NCBI GenBank assembly: GCA_913778205.1
Contig: CAJYUW010000044.1
Span: 1 to 64,000 of the forward strand
Origin: an uncultured Curtobacterium sp.
GTDB lineage: Bacteria > Actinomycetota > Actinomycetes > Actinomycetales > Microbacteriaceae
Length of the DNA: 64,000 nucleotides
Direction of reading: 5' to 3'
The position numbers and the translations under genes were made by a program. Each line of letters begins with the position of its first letter. Within the stretch, counting starts at the first letter, position 1. The notes below the pieces were generated by a model. It saw nothing but the letters and a program-made list of their open reading frames with translations. It ran no database searches and had not been told where the DNA came from. Below, piece after piece: positions 9,472 to 17,476 of the stretch.

Positions 9472-10320
9472 TCACTTCGCGCTGATCCTCGTGTACTTGT
9501 TCACCGCCCACGGAACGAAGACCACGAGCATCACGGCGATGCCGACGAGCACCGTCACGACCGGGTGCTGCATGGTCCAGACGTCCGGCACGGGTGCCGA
9601 CCCGACGTTGCCGAACAGCTCGCGAGCGGCCTGGACGAGCGAGGACACCGGGTTCCACTCCGCGAAGACCCGCAGGACGAGCGGCAGGGTGTCGCTCGGT
9701 ACGAACGCGTTCGAGATGAAGGTCAGCGGGAACAGGATCATGAAGGACGCGTTGTTGATGACCTCGGGCGTCTTCACACTCATGCCGAGCAACGCCATCA
9801 CCCAGCTGAAGGCGTAGCTGAACAGCAGCAGCAGCGCCACGCCGGCGACGAACTCGCCCGGCGAGGAGTTCACCCGCCAGCCGACCGCGAGGCCGGTCCC
9901 CATCATGATCACCATCGAGATGCCGTTGAGGACGAGGTCGGAGTTCGTCCGGCCGATGAGCACCGCGGACGCCGACATCGGCAGGGTGCGGAAGCGGTCG
10001 ATCAGGCCCTCCTTGAGGTCCTGCGCCATCGCCGACCCGGAGAACGTCGCGCCGAACACGACCGTCTGGGCGAAGATGCCCGCCATGAGGAACTGCGTGT
10101 AGTCGGTGCCGCGCACGTCGATCGCGCCGCCGTAGACCTGGCTGAAGAGCAGGACGAACATGATCGGCTGCAGGACCGCGAAGACGAGCATGTCCGGGGA
10201 CCGCTTGATCTTCGTGAGGTTCCGCTTGGTGACGGTCCAGCCGTCCTCGAACCACACCGCGAGCGGCGCGGTGACGACGACGGGGAGCGCCCGGTTCGGG
10301 GCGGTGGTGGTGGCGGTCAT
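9472..10320 (-). CDS. ABC-2 type exporter permease (DrrB-like)
   Basis: A 282-residue ABC-2 membrane subunit with six hydrophobic segments. Typical DrrB-type motifs are [20 protein letters not shown] in the first helix, the [21 protein letters not shown] loop that contacts the ATPase, and an [16 protein letters not shown] segment near the C-terminus. Such permeases export drugs, lipids or other hydrophobic compounds. Its ATG overlaps the stop codon of the ATPase gene by an ATGA junction, so both subunits are made together in a two-gene operon. Confidence 0.9.
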   Translation of the reverse strand: MTATTTAPNRALPVVVTAPLAVWFEDGWTVTKRNLTKIKRSPDMLVFAVLQPIMFVLLFSQVYGGAIDVRGTDYTQFLMAGIFAQTVVFGATFSGSAMAQDLKEGLIDRFRTLPMSASAVLIGRTNSDLVLNGISMVIMMGTGLAVGWRVNSSPGEFVAGVALLLLFSYAFSWVMALLGMSVKTPEVINNASFMILFPLTFISNAFVPSDTLPLVLRVFAEWNPVSSLVQAARELFGNVGSAPVPDVWTMQHPVVTVLVGIAVMLVVFVPWAVNKYTRISAK

Positions 10321-11342
10321 CGCGCTGCCTCCTGCTGCTTCGTGCGACCACGCCCGGCGCGCGCACCGGACTGCTCGTCGTCGGCCTCGGCCTCCGTCGC
10401 GGCGTGGCCGGTGAGCCGGAGGAACACGTCGTCGAGGGTGGGGCGGCGCATGCCCGCGTCGTGCAGGTCGATCCCGGCGTCGCCGAGGTCGGCCAGGACC
10501 CGCTGCAGGGCGGACGGACCGGCGTCGACGGCGATCGCGAGCGTGCGCCCGTCGCCGGAGGTCTCGACCTCGCCGACGCCGTACCGACGGAGCGCCGTGG
10601 TGGCCGCCGCCGCGTCGGCGGCGTCGACCAGGGTCACGACGACGCGGTGCCCGCCGACCTGGGCCTTGAGCTCGTCGGCGGTGCCCTCGGCGATGACGGT
10701 CCCGCCGTCGATCACCGCGATGTCGTCGGCCAGGCGATCGGCCTCCTCCAGGTACTGCGTGGTGAGGAGCACGGTCGCGCCGTCGGCGACCAGCCCCTCG
10801 ATGATGTCCCAGAGCGCCAGACGGCTCCGGGGGTCGAGCCCCGTGGTGGGTTCGTCGAGGAAGAGCACGCGCGGGTTCATCACGAGGGCGCCGGCGAGGT
10901 CGATCCGGCGCCGCATGCCGCCGGAGAACCCCTTCACGGGCCGGTCCCCCGCCTCGGACAGGTCGAACACGTCGATGAGCTCGCGGGCCCGCTCGCGCGC
11001 GGTCCGCCGACCGAGGTGGTACAGCCGGCCGATCATCTCGAGGTTCTCGAACCCGGTGAGGTTCTCGTCGACGGCGGCGTACTGCCCCGACACGCCGATG
11101 GAGCGCCGCGTCGCCTGCGGGTCGCGGACGACGTCGATCCCGTCGATGCTGGCGCTGCCGCTGTCCGGGGTGATGAGCGTGGTGAGGACCTTGACGGTGG
11201 TGGTCTTGCCGGCACCGTTCGGCCCGAGGAGCGCCTGGACGGTCCCCTCGGGCACCGTGAGGTCGAGACCGGCCAGCGCGTGCACCGGCCCGGACTTCGA
11301 CTGGTACGTCTTGGTGAGGCCGGTCGCCTCGATGATGGCCAT
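10317..11342 (-). CDS. ABC exporter ATPase (DrrA-like)
   Basis: A 341-residue ATPase of the daunorubicin-resistance DrrA type. Walker A is GPNGAGKTTT, the signature is VKGFSGGMRRRIDLA, Walker B is PRVLFLDEPTTGLD, and the switch His is in TQYLEEADRL context. The long C-terminal part with RPTLDDVFLRLTGH is the regulatory domain typical of DrrA. The ATG is preceded by GAAGGAG. A 14-base palindrome lies just upstream and probably controls expression. Substrate is unknown. Confidence 0.93.
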   Translation of the reverse strand: MAIIEATGLTKTYQSKSGPVHALAGLDLTVPEGTVQALLGPNGAGKTTTVKVLTTLITPDSGSASIDGIDVVRDPQATRRSIGVSGQYAAVDENLTGFENLEMIGRLYHLGRRTARERARELIDVFDLSEAGDRPVKGFSGGMRRRIDLAGALVMNPRVLFLDEPTTGLDPRSRLALWDIIEGLVADGATVLLTTQYLEEADRLADDIAVIDGGTVIAEGTADELKAQVGGHRVVVTLVDAADAAAATTALRRYGVGEVETSGDGRTLAIAVDAGPSALQRVLADLGDAGIDLHDAGMRRPTLDDVFLRLTGHAATEAEADDEQSGARAGRGRTKQQEAAR

Positions 11343-11365
11343 GTCGCTCCTTCGTCGGTGGAGGA

Positions 11366-11379
11366 GAATACCAGTATTC
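11366..11379. promoter_or_regulatory. Candidate operator of the DrrAB-like exporter
   Basis: GAATACCAGTATTC is an inverted repeat with 6-bp arms around CA, located 23-37 bases upstream of the ATPase start. Read on the minus strand, TATTCT inside it could be the -10 box. It is the only AT-rich segment in the area. The size and symmetry suit a TetR or PadR repressor, the usual regulators of drug exporters, but none is encoded beside it. Confidence 0.5.
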
Positions 11380-11405
11380 CAGTGTGCGGCGACCGGCCGG
11401 CTGGG

Positions 11406-12125
11406 TCAGATGTCGAAGCCGCCGCCGAGGTCGCCACCGAGGTCGTCGCCGAACCCGCCGCCCCAGTCGGAGCCGCCGTCCGCCGATGCCTCGTCGTAGC
11501 CACCACCAGTGTCGCCCGCGCCACCGTCATCCGCAGCGTCGGTACCGCCGTCGAACGATCCGGGGTCCGGCAGGAACGCGCTCATGATCGCCGAACCGAT
11601 CACGTACCCGGCGACCGTGCCGAGGATCGAGGCCCCGACCATGCGCCCGAACGACGGGCCCTGGCGCTGGCCGGCGCCGCCACCCATGCCGCCGAGGGAG
11701 CGCTCCATGAAGCCGGGCTGCCGGATCTCCGAGCGCGTGGCCGCCTGGGCGAGGGACCGCGGGTCGTCACCGCGGGGAGCCTCACCGGCGGGAGCGCTCC
11801 GGGTGAACTCGTCGTAGACCATCCGCCGCTGCTCGGGCGTGAGGGTCGCGAAGGCCTCGGCGTGCACCTCCTCGATGCGCTCCGGCGGTGCGGTGCGGAG
11901 CAGGTACCGGTAGCGCTCGACGGCGCGCTCGTCCTCGGTCGAGCCGGATCCTGGAGCCCCGGCCGGGGCCGCGGACGGGGTGCCGGCGCCCCACTGGGGT
12001 GCACCCGTCGGCACCTGGTAGGACTGCTGCCCGTACCGGTACCCCTGCTCCTGGGGCCGGCCCCACTGGTTCTGGTCCTGCTGCGGGCGCTCGGGGCGGC
12101 CGAGCAGTCGGTCGAGGAAACCCAT
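11406..12125 (-). CDS. Uncharacterised protein, Gly/Asp-rich C-terminus
   Basis: A 239-residue protein that I do not recognise by name. Residues 1-60 are Gln/Gly/Tyr/Pro-rich (GYRYGQQSYQVPTGAPQWG). Residues 65-120 form a predicted helical region containing ERYRYLLRTAPPERIEEVHA and FATLTPEQRRMVYDEF. A short hydrophobic segment, GASILGTVAGYVIGSAIM, is followed by an acidic, Gly/Asp-rich tail ending GGDLGGGFDI. The layout suggests a membrane-associated protein with disordered ends. GAAGGAG precedes the ATG at good spacing. It is a separate transcription unit between the exporter and the inositol-phosphatase gene. Confidence 0.75.
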   Translation of the reverse strand: MGFLDRLLGRPERPQQDQNQWGRPQEQGYRYGQQSYQVPTGAPQWGAGTPSAAPAGAPGSGSTEDERAVERYRYLLRTAPPERIEEVHAEAFATLTPEQRRMVYDEFTRSAPAGEAPRGDDPRSLAQAATRSEIRQPGFMERSLGGMGGGAGQRQGPSFGRMVGASILGTVAGYVIGSAIMSAFLPDPGSFDGGTDAADDGGAGDTGGGYDEASADGGSDWGGGFGDDLGGDLGGGFDI

Positions 12126-12206
12126 GGTCCGTGCTCCTTCGGGAGGTCGTGGGGTGCTGGGATGCCGAGCCTACGAGCGCCGTGCGCCCGCTCCCTGTAC
12201 GCGGAC

Positions 12207-13772
12207 TCAGAGAACGCCGAGTGCACCCGTCCACACGGCGTGCAGCTCGTCCGCGGCGCCGGGGTGGGCGACGAGGAACGGCTCCCCGACCGCCGGGAAC
12301 CCGTCGACGGGACCGCTGCGGGTGAGCACGACCCCGCCGGCCTCGTGCACGAGCAGCACCGCGGCGCCGTGGTCGACCGGGTCGAACGCCGGGACGCAGC
12401 CACCGATCCCCCGCCCCGCCGCGACCTGCGCGATGGTGAGCGTGCCGGAGCCCTGCACCCGGAGCGTGCACGAGCGGTCGGCGAGCGCCTCGAGGAACGC
12501 TCCGAACCCCGACCACGGACGGTGCCCGTCGAGCTCGGTCCCGACGACGGCTCCCGCGAGCGGCCGCGGTTCGTCGCCGAGTCGGAGGGCCCGGTCCCGG
12601 AGGACGGCACCGCGGCCGCGACGGGCCTCGAGCACCTCGCCCCGCCACGGGTCCGCGACGACGCCGACCACGGGACGCCCGTTCCGGGTGAGGCAGAGCG
12701 ACATCGACGTCCACGGCACGCCGTTGGCCAGGTTGGTGGTCCCGTCGACGGGGTCGAGGTACCACCGGTGTCGGTCGCCCGGCGCCTCGCCGAACTCCTC
12801 GCCGGTGAAGCCGTGCGTCGGGAACGCCGCCCGCACCCGGCCGCGGACGTGGCGCTCGACCAGGCGGTCGACGTCCGTGACGAGGTCCGCCGCGTGCGCC
12901 TTCGTCGCGACGGTGCCGACGGGGTGCTCGCGGGTGAACGCGATGACCTCGTGCGCGACGCGGTGCGCGAGTGCCTGGGCCCTGGTGGCGACCTCGGCCT
13001 CGGTCGGCTCGTGGGTCGGCAGCGGCCAGCCGTCGCGCTCGGCGGTCGCGAACGCGCCGGCGATGGTCGCGAGGTCGTCCGTGGTCACGGAGTCCGCGCC
13101 GACGTGGGCGGCCCAGACGGCGAGCCCCGGGTCGTCGACCGTCCGCACGGACACCCGCAGCCCGAGCTCGTGCGCGGCCCGGACGACCGCGGGCGTGAGG
13201 AACGCGACGTCGAGGTCGAGGGTGCTCGGGGCGAGCGCGTCGATGTCCGCCGCGGTGGGCGGGTCGAGGGACTCCCACGCGAGCCAGACGTCGGCGTCGG
13301 GCAGCACCGTCCGGACCGCGGCCACGGCGACCGGCGCACCGCACCACGCGACCGGGGTCCTGGACGTCGACGCGGCCACGGTCTGCGCCGCGACGACCGC
13401 GTCGAGCGGGTCGGCGAGGGCGACGAGCAGGGAGGACCGGCACCCGTCGAGCCGTTCCAGGACGGCGTCGAGCCGCGGGATGCGGTCCAGGCCGTTCCCG
13501 AGCCGCGCGACCTCGCACCACGGGACCTCGTCGACGCGGCGGGCGTCGCCCCACATCCGCCCGAGCGTCTCGTCGTGGAGGAGGACCGCGACGCCGTCCG
13601 ACGTGCGCCGGACGTCGACCGCGACCGTGCCGGCCCCGAGCGCCTCGGCGACCGCGACGGCGGGCACCGTGTTCTCCCGGCGGACGCGCGGCGCACCGCC
13701 GCGGGCGACCAGCGCCGGACGGGTCAGCGGCCGCACCCGGGCAGTCGTCGGTGCGTGGTCGAGCGTCGTCAT
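12207..13772 (-). CDS. Degenerate GDPD-inositol monophosphatase fusion
   Basis: A 521-residue two-domain protein. Residues 17-235 look like a glycerophosphodiester phosphodiesterase barrel: ENTVPAVAVAEALGAG, then VDVRRTSDGVAVLLHDETLGR. Residues 260-521 are an inositol monophosphatase-like domain with GEE (324-326), the metal motif DPVDGTTN (340-347) and FDPVDHGAAVLLVHEAGG near the C-terminus. The phosphatase motifs are intact. The GDPD part has ARGG where the family has AHRG, and VAVDV where it has an IELDV-type Glu, so two catalytic positions are lost while HD (66-67) remains. A binding or regulatory role for the first domain is an inference. The ATG at 13772 has only a weak ribosome binding site. 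Confidence 0.85.
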   Translation of the reverse strand: MTTLDHAPTTARVRPLTRPALVARGGAPRVRRENTVPAVAVAEALGAGTVAVDVRRTSDGVAVLLHDETLGRMWGDARRVDEVPWCEVARLGNGLDRIPRLDAVLERLDGCRSSLLVALADPLDAVVAAQTVAASTSRTPVAWCGAPVAVAAVRTVLPDADVWLAWESLDPPTAADIDALAPSTLDLDVAFLTPAVVRAAHELGLRVSVRTVDDPGLAVWAAHVGADSVTTDDLATIAGAFATAERDGWPLPTHEPTEAEVATRAQALAHRVAHEVIAFTREHPVGTVATKAHAADLVTDVDRLVERHVRGRVRAAFPTHGFTGEEFGEAPGDRHRWYLDPVDGTTNLANGVPWTSMSLCLTRNGRPVVGVVADPWRGEVLEARRGRGAVLRDRALRLGDEPRPLAGAVVGTELDGHRPWSGFGAFLEALADRSCTLRVQGSGTLTIAQVAAGRGIGGCVPAFDPVDHGAAVLLVHEAGGVVLTRSGPVDGFPAVGEPFLVAHPGAADELHAVWTGALGVL

Positions 13773-13872
13773 CCCGGCATCGTGCCGCCGCCGGGCGAAC
13801 CCACGGTGACGCGCCGGTGAACGACCGTCGGCGGCGGCGCGCCCCGAGCGCCAGCGCCGCCACCCCCGGACC

Positions 13873-13923
13873 GTCAGTGCGCCGCCGTCGTCCCGACGGT
13901 CAGTGCGCCGCCGTCGTCCCGAC
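13873..13923. repeat. Tandem 26-bp duplication across a stop codon
   Basis: GTCAGTGCGCCGCCGTCGTC followed by CCGACG occurs at 13873-13898 and again, with only the last base changed, from 13899 to 13923. The second copy contains the stop codon and last codons of the DUF3054 gene, so its 3-prime end is exactly duplicated downstream. Confidence 0.9.
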
Positions 13924-14313
13924 CGAGCGTCGCTGCCGCCGGGCGACGAGCGGACCCGCGACGAGACGCCACCCCAGCAGGAAGACCGCGAGGACGATGG
14001 TCGCGACGATGACGAACGACACCGGCAGCGGGTTCCCGTCCACGACGCCCTGCCCGGTCTCGACACGGATCGCCATCCCGATGAACACCGTCAGGACCCA
14101 CACGACGACCCCGGTCGGCCAGAGGCGGAGCGGCCGGCCCCACGCACCGCTCGACACGTAGCCGATCGCCCAGCCGGCGAGGAACGGGTACGCGGTGGTC
14201 CAGAGTCCGAGCGGGGAGAACGCCTCGGCGTGGGAGGACCGTCCGATCGCGGCGAACGCGACGATGAGGACGATGTCGACGACGGCTGCGAGCCAGCCCC
14301 AGGTGCGAGTCAC
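13900..14313 (-). CDS. DUF3054 family membrane protein
   Basis: A 137-residue membrane protein with four predicted helices: WGWLAAVVDIVLIVAFAAIG, a segment around TTAYPFLAGWAIGYV, PTGVVVWVLTVFIGMAI and SFVIVATIVLAVFLLGW. The conserved DUF3054 signature is present as AAIGRSSHAE after the first helix, with RVETGQG later. Function is unknown. Families of this kind are widespread in actinobacteria and haloarchaea. The C-terminal coding sequence with stop codon is duplicated just downstream. Confidence 0.85.
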   Translation of the reverse strand: MTRTWGWLAAVVDIVLIVAFAAIGRSSHAEAFSPLGLWTTAYPFLAGWAIGYVSSGAWGRPLRLWPTGVVVWVLTVFIGMAIRVETGQGVVDGNPLPVSFVIVATIVLAVFLLGWRLVAGPLVARRQRRSVGTTAAH

Positions 14314-14367
14314 ACGTCCATTGTCCCGCGGCGTCCGCCCCGCGCCCGACTGGCAGGTCGGTCGCGC

Positions 14368-15021
14368 TCAGAACAGCCCGTCGCGTCGGTCCTCGCCGGG
14401 TCCGTCGAACCCACGGAACATGTCGGACACGAGCGCCTCGATCTGCGGCTCGACCAGTCGTTCGACGGCCTCGGCGATCCGCGGCCGGTGCTCGACGAGC
14501 GCCAGGCACACCGCCGTCCCGGTGGCGCGGGCGCACTCGTCGGAGAGCTCGATCTCGTGCCGGAGCGCGGCCTTCGCCTCGTCGGACAGCGGTTCGCGCG
14601 GCGTCTGCTCCCCCGCCCCGGTACCGGTCATCTCGCCGAGGGTGAACAGGAACGGCGACCCGGGCGAGGGCTCCGGGTCGACGTCGAGGCCCTGGAACTC
14701 GGGCGAGAGCCCCTCCGTCGGTTGGTAGCCCGCGTGCCGCTTGCGTGCGGCCGCACGTTCGAGTTCGCGGTGCAGCAGCGGCAGGTTCTTGGCCGTGTAG
14801 TCGTCGACGGCGTCCTCGATGATCGTCGAGATCCGGCCGATCAGGGCGTGCTGGACCGCGTGCGGCACGTCCGGCCCGAACCCGGCGGCACGCGCGATCG
14901 GCGACCCGGTGCACTTCCGGCAGATGCGGGTACGAGGGCGGGCGGTGCCGATCTGCCACCGCGGCAACCACCGCAGCCACACGTCGACGGCACTCCGTAC
15001 GCGACCGTCGATGCCGTCCAT
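14368..15021 (-). CDS. Conserved hypothetical protein with CxxC
   Basis: A 217-residue soluble protein that I do not recognise. It starts MDGIDGRVRSAVDVWLRWLP and soon has RICRKCTGSP, a CxxC that could bind metal or be redox-active. The middle is helical and charged (LLHRELERAAARKRHAGYQ), with a later helical segment ending MFRGFDGPGEDRRDGLF. The ATG at 15021 was chosen because the upstream extension is not protein-like; TACTGT eight bases before it resembles a -10 box, so the message may be leaderless. It lies between DUF3054 and DUF3097 genes on the same strand. Confidence 0.7.
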   Translation of the reverse strand: MDGIDGRVRSAVDVWLRWLPRWQIGTARPRTRICRKCTGSPIARAAGFGPDVPHAVQHALIGRISTIIEDAVDDYTAKNLPLLHRELERAAARKRHAGYQPTEGLSPEFQGLDVDPEPSPGSPFLFTLGEMTGTGAGEQTPREPLSDEAKAALRHEIELSDECARATGTAVCLALVEHRPRIAEAVERLVEPQIEALVSDMFRGFDGPGEDRRDGLF

Positions 15022-15091
15022 CCTGCAACAGTAGGCCGGGAGGCCCGGATCGCCCCGCCATCCCGCGCGCGTGGACGAAACGGTCAGCTCG

Positions 15092-16039
15092 TCAGCCCTG
15101 CGGCTCGGTGACGAAGTCGATGAGCTCCTCGACACGTCCGAGGAGCTGCGGCTCGAGGTCGGCGAACGTCCGCACCTGCCCGAGGATCCGCTGCCAGGCC
15201 CGCGCGATGTCCGCCTGCTCGGCGTGCGGCCAGCCGAGGTGCTGGCAGATCCCCTGCTTCCACTCGATCGAGCGCGGGATGGTGGGCCACGCCTCGAGGC
15301 CGAGCCGCGCCGGCTTGACCGACTGCCAGACGTCGACGAACGGGTGCCCGACGACGAGCACGTGCGCGCCCCACTTCCCGCGCATCACGGCATCGGCGAA
15401 GCGCGACTCCTTCGAGCCGGGCACGAGGTGGTCCACGAGGACGCCCACCCGACGCTCGCGGGTCGGCCGGAACTCGTCGAGCACGTCGGCGAGGTTGTCG
15501 ACCCCGGAGAGCTCCTCGACGACGACGCCCTCGACGCGGAGGTCCGCTCCCCACACCTTCTCGACGAGCTCGGCGTCGTGCTTGCCCTCGACCATGATCC
15601 GCGACGGCAGCGCCACACGCGCGCGCTGCTGCTCGACCGCGAACGAACCGGACGCGGTGCGGAGGCGACCGCCGTCGGTCGCGTGCCGCACGGCGGGCGC
15701 GACCCCGGGCCTCCCGACCGGAGGCGCAGCAGCGGCGGCAGACCGCCCGGGCGACGCGGTCCCACGGGGGCCGCGCCCCACCGGCGCCTGGGGCCGGCCC
15801 AACGTCACGAGCTCGCCCTCGAGCAGGAACTGCCCCGAGAACGGGAACGAGCGCGTCCGGCCCTTCCAGTCCTCCAGCTCGACGTTGCCCGCCTCGAGCC
15901 GCACCACGGCGCCGGCCCAGCCGGTCACGGGGTCCTCGAGCACCATGCCGCGCTCGAGGGGCACCTGGCGCACCCTCTGCACGCCCCGCGAGCGCCAGTC
16001 GCCCGAGAGGACGTCACTGCCGTACCGGTCGTCGTCCAC
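15092..16039 (-). CDS. DUF3097 family protein
   Basis: A 315-residue actinobacterial DUF3097 protein. The N-terminal part (RYGSDVLSGDWRSRGVQ, GMVLEDPVTGWAGAVVRLE) looks like a small beta domain. A Pro/Ala/Gly-rich linker around residues 100-135 contains a half-site of the GGAGGC palindrome family. The C-terminal part starts IMVEGKHDAELVEKVWG and includes VLVDHLVPGSKESRF and HVLVVGHPFVDVWQ. The EGKHDAEL and DHL segments resemble the Toprim fold seen in primases and OLD-type nucleases, so nucleic-acid chemistry is possible but unproven. The GTG at 16039 is my choice of start; no clear ribosome binding site precedes it. Confidence 0.8.
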   Translation of the reverse strand: MDDDRYGSDVLSGDWRSRGVQRVRQVPLERGMVLEDPVTGWAGAVVRLEAGNVELEDWKGRTRSFPFSGQFLLEGELVTLGRPQAPVGRGPRGTASPGRSAAAAAPPVGRPGVAPAVRHATDGGRLRTASGSFAVEQQRARVALPSRIMVEGKHDAELVEKVWGADLRVEGVVVEELSGVDNLADVLDEFRPTRERRVGVLVDHLVPGSKESRFADAVMRGKWGAHVLVVGHPFVDVWQSVKPARLGLEAWPTIPRSIEWKQGICQHLGWPHAEQADIARAWQRILGQVRTFADLEPQLLGRVEELIDFVTEPQG

Positions 16040-16117
16040 CCGCAGGAGCGTAGTGTCGATGCGGCCCCGGACGACGTCGACCGGCCGAACACCCCACCAT
16101 CCGACGGAAGGCAACCC

Positions 16118-17167
16118 GTGCGCGCAGCCATCATCCACGCCCCCAACGACATCCGCGTCGAGGACCGTGACCAGCCGACGATCATCACCCCGGAGGACGT
16201 CGTCGTCCGGGTCGTCGCGGCCTGTGTCTGCGGCTCCGACCTGTGGCCGTACCGCGGCGTGACCGGGACGAAGGAGCCGCACGGCATCGGCCACGAGCTC
16301 GTCGGCACCGTCGTGGCGGTCGGCGACGACGTGACCGACCTCAACGAGGGCGACTTCGTCATCTCCCCGTTCACCATGAACGACGGCACCTGCCAGGCCT
16401 GCCGACACGGCATGACCACGGGCTGCGAGCACCTCTCCGGCTTCGGCGGCACCGACGCGTACGGCCACCCGGTCGGCGGTGCGCAGGCCGAGTACGTCCG
16501 GATCCCGGACGCCGCGGCGACGCTCGTGCGGGTGCCGGGCCCGGTCGACGAGGCCCTCGTCCCCTCGCTCCTGACCCTGGCCGACGTGTTCTCGACGGGG
16601 CACCACGCCGCCGTGTCGGCGCAGGTCGGCCCGGGTCGCACCGTCGTGGTGGTCGGCGACGGCGCCGTCGGTCTGTCGGCGGTGCTCGCGTCGAAGCGCC
16701 TCGGTGCGGACCGCATCATCGCGATGAGCCGGCACGCGGACCGGCAGGCCCTCGCGCGCGAGTTCGGGGCGACCGACGTCGTCGCCGAGCGCGGCGAGGA
16801 GGGCGTGGCCGCGATCCGTGCCCTGCTCGGCGGTGACCTGGCGGACAGCGCGGTCGAGGCCGTCGGTACCGAGGAGAGCATGGACCAGGCACTGCACTCG
16901 GTGCGGCCCGGCGGCGCGCTCGGCTTCGTCGGCGTCCCGCACGGGGTGCCGACCATCGGCACGCGGTACCTCTTCGACACGAACATCTCCGTCGCGGGTG
17001 GCATGGCGCCGGCGCGGAAGTACATCCCCGAGCTGCTGCCCGACGTGCTCTCGGGTGCGATCGAGCCCGGCCGCGTGTTCGACCTGGAGCTGCCGCTCGA
17101 CGAGGCCGCAGAGGCGTACCGCGCCATGGACGAGCGGCGCGCCATCAAGGTGCTGCTGCGCCCGTAG
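16118..17167 (+). CDS. Zinc-dependent alcohol dehydrogenase
   Basis: A 349-residue medium-chain dehydrogenase/reductase. The catalytic zinc site has Cys in CVCGSDLWPY and His-Glu in GIGHELVG. The structural zinc lobe shows closely spaced Cys residues in GTCQACRHGMTTGCEH. The Rossmann fold begins TVVVVGDGAVGLSAVLASK. The GTG start at 16118 follows GGAAGG. It probably oxidises an alcohol or reduces an aldehyde with NAD(P); the substrate is not determinable. It is divergent from the DUF3097 gene across a short promoter region. Confidence 0.9.
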   Translation: MRAAIIHAPNDIRVEDRDQPTIITPEDVVVRVVAACVCGSDLWPYRGVTGTKEPHGIGHELVGTVVAVGDDVTDLNEGDFVISPFTMNDGTCQACRHGMTTGCEHLSGFGGTDAYGHPVGGAQAEYVRIPDAAATLVRVPGPVDEALVPSLLTLADVFSTGHHAAVSAQVGPGRTVVVVGDGAVGLSAVLASKRLGADRIIAMSRHADRQALAREFGATDVVAERGEEGVAAIRALLGGDLADSAVEAVGTEESMDQALHSVRPGGALGFVGVPHGVPTIGTRYLFDTNISVAGGMAPARKYIPELLPDVLSGAIEPGRVFDLELPLDEAAEAYRAMDERRAIKVLLRP

Positions 17168-17226
17168 GACGGGTCGCGTCCGGTCGGCCGGCCACGCGAC
17201 CGGCGGGCCCGCGGGGTGCGGAGCGC

Positions 17227-17256
17227 GTTCTGTCGCTCTCGCGAGAGCGACAGAAC
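17227..17256. repeat. Perfect 30-bp palindrome
   Basis: GTTCTGTCGCTCT, CGCG, AGAGCGACAGAAC is a perfect inverted repeat. The half-site TGTCGCTNNCGCG recurs twice in the next 90 bases, at about 17280 and 17320. It could terminate the dehydrogenase transcript. The repeated half-sites without partners also fit a protein-binding cluster. Confidence 0.75.
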
Positions 17257-17340
17257 GGTGCGCTGCGTACGGGGAACACTGTCGCTCCCGCGCACCGGAC
17301 GAATCGACGATCCGGCACCGTGTCGCTTCCGCGACCGCGT

Positions 17341-17386
17341 GCGGACGGGAGGCGCGGGTCGGGCCCGCACCGTGCCTCCCGTCCGC
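17341..17386. terminator. GGGAGGC-family hairpin
   Basis: GCGGACGGGAGGC (17341-17353) pairs with GCCTCCCGTCCGC (17374-17386), with a further GCGGG/CCCGC inner stem. It follows the alcohol dehydrogenase and precedes the ROK promoter, so it may stop read-through into the sugar locus. Confidence 0.6.
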
Positions 17387-17433
17387 CGGTCACGCACGTT
17401 CCCCATGACGGAACCCGTGTTACGGATCTGTGA

Positions 17434-17476
17434 ACAAACCTTTCAGTAAAGAAGGTTGTCCGTTACAGTCACTCCA
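17434..17476 (+). promoter_or_regulatory. ROK gene promoter and possible operator
   Basis: TACAGT at 17464-17469 is a plausible -10 box placed so that transcription would begin at or next to the ATG at 17476, giving a leaderless message; no ribosome binding site is present. Upstream, ACAAACCTTTC and GAAGGTTGT (17434-17459) form an imperfect inverted repeat in an otherwise rare AT-rich patch. This would suit autoregulation by the ROK repressor. Confidence 0.5.

Larger units (their letters stand above)
17168..17475. other. Intergenic region rich in palindromes
   Basis: No gene. It holds a perfect 30-base palindrome (17227-17256), two further TGTCGCT(C/T)CCGCG copies near 17280 and 17320, a GGGAGGC-family hairpin (17341-17386), and the promoter of the ROK regulator gene. 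Details are given in separate entries. Confidence 0.7.

Noticed and set aside
13773-14066. N-terminal extension of the GDPD-phosphatase protein up to 14066
   Set aside because: The added sequence is Ser/Arg-rich, overlaps the DUF3054 gene antisense and lacks family similarity. The ATG at 13772 gives a sensible start.
16040-16942. Extension of DUF3097 to a 616-residue protein
   Set aside because: The extra half is the antisense image of the alcohol dehydrogenase and has its composition, not that of DUF3097.
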